Shown: positions 1-5,729 of the stretch, piece after piece | Position numbering within the stretch: position 1 is the first letter of the stretch | Layout: each line of letters opens with the position of its first letter | DNA from: Oscillospiraceae bacterium | Lineage (GTDB): Bacteria; Bacillota; Clostridia; Oscillospirales; Oscillospiraceae | Direction of reading: 5' to 3' | NCBI GenBank assembly: GCA_031263805.1 | Contig: JAISFB010000126.1 | Span: 1 to 7,137, forward strand | DNA length: 7,137 bases | Position numbers and translations under genes: made by a program | The notes under the pieces: model-generated | What the model was told of the DNA's origin: nothing | What the model saw: the letters and a program-made list of their open reading frames with translations, nothing else | The model's database searches: none

Positions 1-108
1 GAATTCGTTTTACTTTACCTTTAGCCGCAGCTTTTTTAGCTGGGGCGGCTTTTGGCGCGTAAAATTGAATTATAAGCACGGGACATAATATTATTTCAGC
101 AGACAACC
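1..108. other. Upstream region without an assignable gene
   Basis: No convincing gene is visible here. The segment is clearly more AT-rich than the operon that follows. On the + strand the three frames close at stops at 22-24, 60-62 and 87-89, so any of them could be the last codons of a gene lying to the left; the terminator at 109-147 points the right way to end such a gene. The frame closing at 60-62 reads as a hydrophobic Ala/Leu/Phe-rich tail, which is too short to identify. Bases 23-50 can also fold into an imperfect hairpin (AGCCGC 23-28 with GCGGCT 45-50, AGCT 29-32 with AGCT 38-41) followed by only four T residues. Confidence 0.3.
65..94 (+). promoter_or_regulatory. Candidate sigma-70-type promoter upstream of the leader hairpin
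   Basis: TTGAAT (65-70) and TATTAT (89-94) are separated by 18 bases, an acceptable spacing for a housekeeping promoter, in a locally AT-rich stretch. Transcription would start near 100, placing the hairpin at 109-147 at the extreme 5' end of the transcript, where it could act as an attenuator for the aro operon. The match is modest and AT-rich DNA produces such pairs by chance. No better -35/-10 pair was found between the hairpin and aroB. Confidence 0.25.
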
Positions 109-147
109 AAACCGCGGAGCCCGTGAAAAGGCTCCGCGGTTTTTATT
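109..147 (+). terminator. Intrinsic terminator (or operon attenuator) upstream of aroB
   Basis: A perfect 11-bp GC-rich stem pairs ACCGCGGAGCC (111-121) with GGCTCCGCGGT (130-140), extendable by two A-T pairs to 109-142. It has an 8-base loop and is followed by a T-rich tail (TTTTTATTTAT from 140). This is a textbook rho-independent terminator for + strand transcription. On the - strand the tail is not T-rich, so it is not convincingly bidirectional. It either ends an unseen upstream gene or, if the promoter at 65-94 is used, controls entry into the aro operon. The hairpin itself is certain; which role it plays is not. Confidence 0.85.
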
Positions 148-158
148 TATACGGATAT

Positions 159-194
159 ATGACAGCGCCGCCCGCGCGCGGCAAATATTTTTAG
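159..194 (+). CDS. Possible 11-codon leader minicistron (MTAPPARGKYF)
   Basis: An ATG at 159 opens an 11-codon frame, MTAPPARGKYF, closed by TAG at 192-194. The TAG overlaps the aroB ribosome binding site (AGGGGG, 193-198). Its last two sense codons are Tyr and Phe, the end products of the pathway encoded downstream. Bases 167-171 (GCCGC) and 178-182 (GCGGC) inside it form a 5-bp GC stem followed by an A/T-rich run, a weak second terminator-like structure. The start has only a poor upstream purine stretch (CGGA, 152-155), so translation is uncertain. If translated, ribosomes finishing or stalling at Tyr-Phe would cover the aroB start region. The frame may equally be chance; no family is recognised. 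Confidence 0.2.
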   Translation: MTAPPARGKYF

Positions 195-205
195 GGGGAT
201 TTCGG

Positions 206-1243
206 ATGAAGATGAAAACGCTGACAGTATCTGCGCCGTCGCGGAAATACGAGGTGCATATCGGGCCCGGCGCGATAAATCTGCTGCCGGACGCCGTTGG
301 GGAGCGGACCGCCGCGCTCGTCGCCGACACGAACACGGCTAAGCTTTTTTCACAGCGCGCGCTTGCTTTGCTTCGGGACCGCCGCGCGTTTCTCTGCGAG
401 CTTCCGGCGGGGGAGGAGCGCAAAACGCTTGAAGCCGTCGAGATGCTGTGCCGGGACTTTGTTAACGGCGGGCTGCTCAGGCGGGACTGCGTCGCCGCGC
501 TTGGGGGCGGCGTCGTCGGTGACACAGCGGGCTTTGCGGCGGCATGCTATATGCGCGGAGCGCGGCTTATTCAGGTCCCGACGACGCTGATAGCGATGAC
601 GGATTCGTCCGTCGGCGGAAAGACGGGCGTGAATTTACCCGAGGGCAAAAATCTTATCGGCGCGTTTTATCAGCCGGAGCGCGTGCTTATAGACACCGAT
701 TTTCTGAAAACGCTGCCGGAGCGCGAAATGCGCGCCGGGCTCGCCGAGGTCGTCAAATACTACGCGCTGGGCGAGCGGGGGATAGCTCCGCTGCTGCGAG
801 ACGGCGGCATTGTCCCAGGCGGAGAAGCCGAGCTTATTTATCTTTGCTGCCGGGCGAAAGCGGAGCTTGTCGCGCAAGACGAGCTTGACACCGGAGCGCG
901 AATGACGCTGAATTTCGGGCACACGTTCGGCCACGCGATCGAAAAGCGCTATAATTACGTGCGGTATAATCACGGCGAAGCCGTCGCTATCGGGATGCGC
1001 CTCGCGCTTGAAACCGGCGTAAAGCTTGGCATAACGCCTCCGGAGACCGCGAGCGAGATCGCGGACGCGGCGGACCGCGCGGGGCTTGACACGGCGCTCG
1101 GTGCGCCGCCGCGGGAGCTTGTCATGCATATGACGGCTGATAAAAAACGCTCGGGCGGCAAAATTTCGCTTGTGCTGCTGCGCGGCATAGGCGAGCCGGT
1201 GATATATGATATAAGCGCGGAGGAATTGGAGGCGGCGCTGTGA
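206..1243 (+). CDS. aroB: 3-dehydroquinate synthase AroB
   Basis: Cytoplasmic, NAD- and divalent-metal-dependent enzyme of shikimate step 2, converting DAHP to 3-dehydroquinate with loss of phosphate. The 345 residues are close to the usual 340-365. Visible signatures are PAGEERKTLEAVE (67-79), the NAD-binding loop GGGVVGDTAGF (100-110), PTTLIAMTDSSVGGKTGVN (125-143), AEVVKY (180-185), NFGHTFGHAIE (236-246) and NHGEAVAIGM (255-264). The expected metal ligands are present as E181, H239 and H256, and the Lys of AEVVK is K184. The ATG at 206 is chosen because AGGGGG (193-198) lies 7 bases upstream; a second in-frame ATG at 212 is less well placed. It is the first gene of the operon, and its stop overlaps the aroA start by 4 bases. 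It appears intact and functional. Confidence 0.97.
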   Translation: MKMKTLTVSAPSRKYEVHIGPGAINLLPDAVGERTAALVADTNTAKLFSQRALALLRDRRAFLCELPAGEERKTLEAVEMLCRDFVNGGLLRRDCVAALGGGVVGDTAGFAAACYMRGARLIQVPTTLIAMTDSSVGGKTGVNLPEGKNLIGAFYQPERVLIDTDFLKTLPEREMRAGLAEVVKYYALGERGIAPLLRDGGIVPGGEAELIYLCCRAKAELVAQDELDTGARMTLNFGHTFGHAIEKRYNYVRYNHGEAVAIGMRLALETGVKLGITPPETASEIADAADRAGLDTALGAPPRELVMHMTADKKRSGGKISLVLLRGIGEPVIYDISAEELEAAL

Positions 1244-2433
1244 TAAAGACTGTCAGGCGATTTCCGGAGGGGATCGTGCAAATCCCGCCGTCGAAAAGCA
1301 TACTTCACCGCGCGATAATATGCGACGCGCTGGCGGGCGGGCGCGATTTCCCGTCCGGCGTATCGGAAGACATTGACGCGACGGCGCGCTGCGCTCTCGC
1401 GCTGACGTCCGGAGAGCCGAACATCACGCTTGACTGCGGCGAGTCCGGCTCTACGCTGCGGTTTACGCTTCCGCTCGCCCCGGCGCTGGGGATAAAAAAA
1501 GCCGTGTTCCGCGGGCGCGGGCGGCTGCTGCGGCGGCCCATGGACGCGTATACTGACGAGCTGCGGCGGCACGGGGCGCGCATCGAGGAAAAGCGAGACG
1601 AGCTTATCGTCTCCGGCGAACTTGAAGCGGGGGTGTACGAGCTGCCGGGGGATATAAGCTCACAGTATATAAGCGGGCTGCTTTTCGCGCTGCCGCTTTG
1701 CGGGGACAGCGAGCTCAGGCTGACGACCCCGCTTGAGTCGGCGGGATACGTCGAGCTGACGATAGACGAGCTGCAAAAGTCCGGCGTTGAAATCGGGCGC
1801 GGGCGGGACGCGTTTTACATACGCGGCGGGCAGAAATACGCGCGGCGGGAAATTTCGGCGGAGGGGGATTATTCGCAGGCGGCGTTTTTTCTTGCCGCGG
1901 GGGCTCTGGGGTGTGACGTTGAGTGCCGGGGGCTGGACCTGCGCTCGAAGCAGGGGGACATGGAGATACTCGATATACTCAAGCGGTGCGGGATACGCGT
2001 CGTCGTCACGTCCGGCGGCGGGATAAAGGCGAAGCCGGGAAAAATCCTGCCCTGCGAGCTGGACGCGTCCGGCGTGCCGGACCTCGTCCCGCCCGTCGCG
2101 GCGATGCTCAGCTTCGCGAGCGGCGTGAGCCGGATATATAACGCGGGGCGGCTGCGGCACAAAGAAAGCGACAGGCTTGAAAGCGTGCGCGACACGCTTT
2201 GCGCCCTTGGCGCGCGCGTCGTCATCGACGGGGATACGCTTGTCATAAACGGCCGCGATATGCTCGAAGGCGGGGAAATCAGCGCGCACGGAGACCACCG
2301 GATAGCGATGATGTGCGCCGTGGCGGCGATTCGCTGCCGCTGGGACGTCCGCGTCGACGGCGCCGAGTGCGTGGCGAAATCCTATCCGAACTTCTGGAGC
2401 GATTTTGAGGCGGGCGCGCAAGGCGCCGAGTAG
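1240..2433 (+). CDS. aroA: 3-phosphoshikimate 1-carboxyvinyltransferase (EPSP synthase) AroA
   Basis: Catalyses shikimate step 6, joining shikimate 3-phosphate and phosphoenolpyruvate to give EPSP. The start is GTG (1240-1242) in a GTGA overlap with the aroB stop, with GGAGG (1228-1232) 7 bases upstream, so the pair is probably translationally coupled. At 397 residues it is shorter than the 427-residue E. coli enzyme, but all landmark motifs are present: PPSKS (16-20) and R24, the PEP loop GESGSTLRF (67-75), RPM (99-101), SSQ (140-142), the catalytic Asp in PDLVP (D281), HKESDR (307-312, E309 and R312), GDHRIAM (351-357) and K380 in AKSYPNFW. The loop corresponding to E. coli 94-101 carries Ser at the T97 position and Phe at the P101 position, a form I associate with clostridial AroA proteins. 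No frameshift or missing active-site residue was seen. Confidence 0.97.
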   Translation: MIKTVRRFPEGIVQIPPSKSILHRAIICDALAGGRDFPSGVSEDIDATARCALALTSGEPNITLDCGESGSTLRFTLPLAPALGIKKAVFRGRGRLLRRPMDAYTDELRRHGARIEEKRDELIVSGELEAGVYELPGDISSQYISGLLFALPLCGDSELRLTTPLESAGYVELTIDELQKSGVEIGRGRDAFYIRGGQKYARREISAEGDYSQAAFFLAAGALGCDVECRGLDLRSKQGDMEILDILKRCGIRVVVTSGGGIKAKPGKILPCELDASGVPDLVPPVAAMLSFASGVSRIYNAGRLRHKESDRLESVRDTLCALGARVVIDGDTLVINGRDMLEGGEISAHGDHRIAMMCAVAAIRCRWDVRVDGAECVAKSYPNFWSDFEAGAQGAE

Positions 2434-2457
2434 AGCGCGCAGCGCGCCAAGTCTATC

Positions 2458-2463
2458 TATAAT
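2458..2463 (+). promoter_or_regulatory. Possible internal -10 element between aroA and aroC
   Basis: The 61-base gap between aroA and aroC contains a perfect TATAAT hexamer. The expected -35 window (about 2435-2440) is GCGCGC, and there is no TG extension, so support for a promoter is partial. If active, it would let aroC and the genes after it be expressed independently of the aroB leader. Upstream, bases 2413-2419 (GGCGCGC) can pair with 2442-2448 (GCGCGCC) across the aroA stop, but no T-run follows, so this is not an intrinsic terminator. Confidence 0.2.
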
Positions 2464-2478
2464 GTAAACGAAAAATGA

Positions 2479-2484
2479 AAGGGG
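2479..2484 (+). promoter_or_regulatory. aroC ribosome binding site (decides between two starts)
   Basis: AAGGGG lies 10 bases before the ATG at 2495. The alternative in-frame ATG at 2531, which would match the usual length of the family's N-terminus better, has no comparable purine tract upstream. The site therefore favours the longer protein. Confidence 0.55.
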
Positions 2485-2494
2485 CGGCAAAAAA

Positions 2495-3514
2495 ATGAGC
2501 GAGAAAATAAACGAAAAGCTTTACGGCACAATGCACAGCGAATGGGGCGAAAAATTCAGGCTGTCCGTGTTCGGAGAGTCGCACGGCGCGGTCGTCGGCG
2601 TTGTGATCGGCGGCCTGCCGGCGGGGTTCGAGCCGGATTTTGCCGAGGTGAGACGCGAACTCGCGCGGCGCGCGCCCGGTCAGGGCGAGACGGTGACCCC
2701 GCGGCGCGAGAGCGACGAGTTTGAGGTCATGAGCGGATTACTCAATGGCCGCGCAACGGGCGCGCCGCTGATGGCGCTGTGCCGCAACTTGGACACGCGC
2801 TCCCGCGATTACGAGCCGAGTATCCCGCGGCCCGGGCACGCCGACCTTGCCGCGGCGGTGAAATACGGCGGATTTAACGACTATCGCGGCGGCGGGCATT
2901 TTTCCGGCAGGCTGACCGCGCCCGTTGTCTTCGCGGGGGCGCTGGCGAAGCAGCTGCTTTCGCGGCGGGGCGTTGATATTTCGGCGCGAATCACAGAGAT
3001 ACATGGAGAGCGCGACCCGGACAAATTCGACGGCGAGATACTTGAGGCGAAACGGCGCGGGGACAGCGTCGGCGGCGTTATAGAATGCCGCGCGCGCGGC
3101 GTGCCCGCGGGCTGGGGCGAGCCGATGTTCCGCGGCGTCGAAAGCGAGCTTTCCGCGATGCTTTTTTCGATCCCGGCAGTAAAGGGAGTTGAGTTCGGGG
3201 ACGGCTTTGAGCTCGCGCGGAGGCTCGGAGGCGAGGTTTCAGACGGGATCGGCGTTGATGCCAACGGAAACGTCGTATATCTCGCCAATCACAACGGCGG
3301 CATAAATGGCGGGATCACGAACGGCGAAGACATAATCTTCCGCGTCGCGATAAAGCCCACGCCGACTATCGCGCTGCCGCAAAACACAGTAGACCTCAGC
3401 CAAAACAAGCCCGTAACGCACAGCTTTGTGGGCCGGCACGACCCAAGCGTCGTCCCGCGCGCCGTCCCCGTTATCGAAGCCGCGGCGGCGATCGCTCTTG
3501 CGCAGTATTTATAA
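2495..3514 (+). CDS. aroC: Chorismate synthase AroC
   Basis: Catalyses shikimate step 7, the trans-elimination of phosphate from EPSP to chorismate, using reduced FMN. Signatures are FGESHG (26-31), RPGHAD (112-117), RGGGHFSGRLTA (131-142), the NHNGGINGGITNG segment (265-277) and GRHDPSVVPRAVPV (313-326). H30 and H115 correspond to the conserved histidines. At 339 residues it is slightly short of the 350-400 norm. The N-terminus is a little long: most family members begin a few residues before the segment equivalent to WGEKFRLSVFGESHG (17-31), whereas this frame adds about 12 residues before M13. The ATG at 2495 is preferred because of its ribosome binding site; the ATG at 2531 remains possible. 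A 36-base gap separates it from the DAHP synthase gene. Confidence 0.96.
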   Translation: MSEKINEKLYGTMHSEWGEKFRLSVFGESHGAVVGVVIGGLPAGFEPDFAEVRRELARRAPGQGETVTPRRESDEFEVMSGLLNGRATGAPLMALCRNLDTRSRDYEPSIPRPGHADLAAAVKYGGFNDYRGGGHFSGRLTAPVVFAGALAKQLLSRRGVDISARITEIHGERDPDKFDGEILEAKRRGDSVGGVIECRARGVPAGWGEPMFRGVESELSAMLFSIPAVKGVEFGDGFELARRLGGEVSDGIGVDANGNVVYLANHNGGINGGITNGEDIIFRVAIKPTPTIALPQNTVDLSQNKPVTHSFVGRHDPSVVPRAVPVIEAAAAIALAQYL

Positions 3515-3533
3515 GACACATATCATTATTGTT

Positions 3534-3540
3534 AAAGGAG
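3534..3540 (+). promoter_or_regulatory. Ribosome binding site serving aroF, with an overlapping three-codon ORF
   Basis: AAAGGAG sits 10 bases before the aroF ATG (3551). A nearer ATG at 3543, only 2 bases after the site, opens the tiny frame ATG-ACC-CAA-TGA whose stop (3552-3554) overlaps the aroF start codon. The 2-base spacing is too short for efficient initiation, so the site is assigned to aroF. Confidence 0.7.
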
Positions 3541-3550
3541 AAATGACCCA

Positions 3551-4552
3551 ATGATAGCAATTCTAAAAAGAACAGCCCGCCCGGAGGACACGGAAACGCT
3601 GCGCAAAACGCTGGCGCGGCGCGGGATCGTCACTCAAGACATTGAGGGGGACACGCCGATGCTCGGCTTGGCGGGGGACCTTTCCGGTATCGCGGAGGAC
3701 GATATTCTGCGGCACGAATGCGTTGATAAGATCGTCCGCGTGCGGGAGCCGTATAAGCTCGCCGGGCGCAGCTTTCATCCGGAGGACAGCGTTTACGACA
3801 TCGCGGGGCGGCGCGTCGGCGGGGGAAGCTTCGCCGTTATCGCGGGGCCGTGCTCCGTTGAAAGCGAGGAGCAGATATTGTCCGTGGCGCGGGACGTCAA
3901 GGCCGCGGGCGCGCACTTTATGCGCGGAGGCGCGTTCAAGCCGCGCACGTCGCCATACGCGTTTTCTGGCCTGGGGCTCGACGGGCTGGAGCTCTTAAAG
4001 CTCGCGCGCGGGAAAACGGGACTGCCGATAGTGACTGAAATAATGTCGCCGGAATATCTCGACCAATTCGCCGAGGACGTGGACGTCATACAGATCGGCG
4101 CACGCAATATGCAAAATTTCACGCTGCTCCGTCAGGTCGGCGCGCTGAAAAAACCCGTGCTGTTAAAGCGCGGCCTGTCCTCAACGCTCGACGAGCTCTT
4201 GATGGCGGCGGAGCACGTTATGGCGGGCGGCGCGCGCGAGATTATGCTGTGCGAGCGCGGCATACGTACGTTTGAGACGGCGACGCGCAACACGCTTGAC
4301 CTTTCCGCCGTCCCCGTGCTAAAGGCGCGAAGCCATTTACCAATCATAATCGACCCATCCCACGCCACGGGCTTTTGGCATCTGGTAGAGCCGATGGCTC
4401 TCGCGGCGACGGCGTGCGGCGCGGACGGCCTGATAATCGAGGTCCACAACCATCCGGAGGCCGCTCTGTGCGACGGCGCGCAGAGCGTTACGCCGCAGGT
4501 CTTCCGCCGCATAATGGGCAAGGTGGAAAAAATCCGCGCGGCCATAGCGTAA
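3551..4552 (+). CDS. aroF: 3-deoxy-7-phosphoheptulonate synthase (DAHP synthase), class I beta
   Basis: Catalyses the first committed shikimate step, condensing phosphoenolpyruvate and erythrose 4-phosphate to DAHP. Residues 1-70 resemble the ferredoxin-like N-terminal domain of Thermotoga-type DAHP synthases, which in that family mediates feedback inhibition by Tyr/Phe. The TIM-barrel domain follows, with IAGPCSVES (97-105), GGAFKPRTSPYAF (126-138), QIGARNMQNF (181-190), KPVLLKRG (201-208), DPSHATG (268-274) and LCDGAQS (306-312). The four expected metal ligands are C101, H271, E297 and D308. The length of 333 matches the roughly 338 residues of the Thermotoga enzyme. The Phe branch enzyme follows directly downstream, so the operon places the pathway's entry point next to a branch exit. 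Allosteric control is inferred from the domain, not shown. Confidence 0.95.
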   Translation: MIAILKRTARPEDTETLRKTLARRGIVTQDIEGDTPMLGLAGDLSGIAEDDILRHECVDKIVRVREPYKLAGRSFHPEDSVYDIAGRRVGGGSFAVIAGPCSVESEEQILSVARDVKAAGAHFMRGGAFKPRTSPYAFSGLGLDGLELLKLARGKTGLPIVTEIMSPEYLDQFAEDVDVIQIGARNMQNFTLLRQVGALKKPVLLKRGLSSTLDELLMAAEHVMAGGAREIMLCERGIRTFETATRNTLDLSAVPVLKARSHLPIIIDPSHATGFWHLVEPMALAATACGADGLIIEVHNHPEAALCDGAQSVTPQVFRRIMGKVEKIRAAIA

Positions 4553-4589
4553 AAATATTCTGAATCTGAAAAGGAAAGGACGATCAACA

Positions 4590-5729
4590 ATGAAAACACC
4601 GAAAGAAAAGCTTGAGGACCTGCGCGGGAAAATCGACGCGGTAGACGCGGACTTAACGCGCCTTTTCCAAGAGCGCCAGCGCGTTTCAAACGACATCTCG
4701 CACGTTAAGGAGGAGGGCAACCTCGCGATAACTGACATCGGGCGCGAGGAAAAGGTCATCGCGTCCGCGCTCGCCCTGGCGGACGAGGATAAAAAGGCGG
4801 AGACAGCCGCGCTGATGCGGACGCTTATCTCGCTTTCAAAGCTTCGGCAGTTTGAAAACTTAGGGCTTACGCGCGCGTTTGAGTTTCCCGACAGCTCTGC
4901 GCGGGCGGCGGGGCCCGTGGCGTTCCAGGGCGTCGCCGGCGCGTGGAGCGAGCACGCGGCGAGGATAATGTTCCCGGACGACGAGTATATCACGCGCGAA
5001 TATTTTGAGGACGTGTTCGAGGCGGTAAAATCCGGGCAGGCGTCCCTCGGCGTGCTGCCGATCGAAAACTCGCGGACGGGCGCTATCGGCGAGGTTTATG
5101 ACCTGCTGCGGCGGCACGCGTGCTATATCGTCGGGCAGGTGCAGATCGGCGTGGCGCAGTGCCTGCTCGGGGTACAGGACGCTGTTTTGGGTGACGTGCG
5201 CGAGGTGTTTTCCCACGCTGAGGGCTTCGCACAGTGCAAGCGCTTTTTGAAGGGGCGGGACTGGGAGCTTACGCGAGTCCGTAACACAGCCGTCGCGGCG
5301 GAAATGGTGTCAGAGCGAGGTTCCGGAAAATACGCGGCGATCGGCTCGCGCCGCGCGGCGGAGGTGAATGATCTGAAAATTCTCGCGGAGGACATCATGG
5401 ACGACCCGAAGAACCGCACGCGCTTTATCGCCATCGCCCCACGCCCGATTTACGACGAAAATTCGGACACCGTGACGGTCACGTTCTCAACGAGGCATCA
5501 GTCCGGCGCGCTGTGCTCCGTCTTGCAGCCGTTCCAGCTTTCCGGCATAAACTTAACGCGCATAGAGTCCCGCCCGGCGGCGTCGCCCGATTCTTACCGC
5601 TTTTTCGCTGATTTGGACGCTAATATATTGGACTCCCGCGCGCGCGACGCGATAGGCCAGGCCACGGCGCAGGCGGAATATTTTGAGGTGCTCGGCTGCT
5701 ATAGGAATTATGAAGAGGCGGCGATATGA
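4590..5729 (+). CDS. pheA: Bifunctional chorismate mutase / prephenate dehydratase (P-protein)
   Basis: Converts chorismate to prephenate and then to phenylpyruvate, the phenylalanine branch. Residues 1-90 form an AroQ-fold chorismate mutase, with R12, R29, K40, D49, R52, E53 and probably Q87 at positions matching the E. coli P-protein active site. Residues 108-285 form the prephenate dehydratase, with AFQGVAGAWSEHAA (111-124), VLPIENSRTG (155-164), SHAEGFAQC (208-216) and NRTRF (275-279), where T277 is the likely catalytic Thr. Residues 293-375 form an ACT domain with GAL (306-308) and ESRP (326-329), the usual Phe-sensing signatures. The length of 379 is close to the 386 of E. coli. AAAGGA (4575-4580) lies 9 bases before the start. 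Small departures are Trp where Tyr/Phe is usual in GA(Y/F)S, and Glu for Gln in the SHPQ-like motif. The stop overlaps the next gene by 4 bases. Confidence 0.96.
   Translation: MKTPKEKLEDLRGKIDAVDADLTRLFQERQRVSNDISHVKEEGNLAITDIGREEKVIASALALADEDKKAETAALMRTLISLSKLRQFENLGLTRAFEFPDSSARAAGPVAFQGVAGAWSEHAARIMFPDDEYITREYFEDVFEAVKSGQASLGVLPIENSRTGAIGEVYDLLRRHACYIVGQVQIGVAQCLLGVQDAVLGDVREVFSHAEGFAQCKRFLKGRDWELTRVRNTAVAAEMVSERGSGKYAAIGSRRAAEVNDLKILAEDIMDDPKNRTRFIAIAPRPIYDENSDTVTVTFSTRHQSGALCSVLQPFQLSGINLTRIESRPAASPDSYRFFADLDANILDSRARDAIGQATAQAEYFEVLGCYRNYEEAAI

Noticed and set aside
1..6. Window begins exactly at GAATTC (an EcoRI site), raising the idea of a cloning junction
   Set aside because: A single 6-base site at the edge proves nothing, and I do not recognise vector sequence next to it.
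2..60. - strand frame reading as an Ala/Lys/Pro-rich tail (APKAAPAKKAAAKGKVKR), reminiscent of histone-like tails
   Set aside because: There is no convincing start codon with a ribosome binding site, it runs off the window edge, and the terminator orientation suggests + strand transcription here. Left unannotated, although sequence to the left could revive it.
106..120. ACCGCGG in the leader, similar to part of a T-box riboswitch antiterminator
   Set aside because: The essential TGGN preceding ACCGCG is absent (the bases are AACCAA). The leader is far too short for the T-box stem I specifier region, and the ACCGCGG is fully used by the terminator stem.
91..525. - strand open frame (144 codons) covering the leader and the 5' part of aroB
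   Set aside because: It is Ser/Arg/Pro-rich with no family resemblance, runs through the terminator hairpin and overlaps aroB, which is certain.
1660..2490. Long - strand open frame (276 codons) opposite aroA, and many similar antisense or out-of-frame ORFs across the window
   Set aside because: They lie opposite or within well-supported aro genes, read as low-complexity Arg/Ala/Pro-rich protein and have no recognisable motifs. GC-rich coding DNA routinely creates such open frames.
3543..3554. Three-codon ORF (ATG ACC CAA TGA) overlapping the aroF start
   Set aside because: It is only 2 bases from the ribosome binding site and three codons long; most likely a chance consequence of the sequence around the true start.
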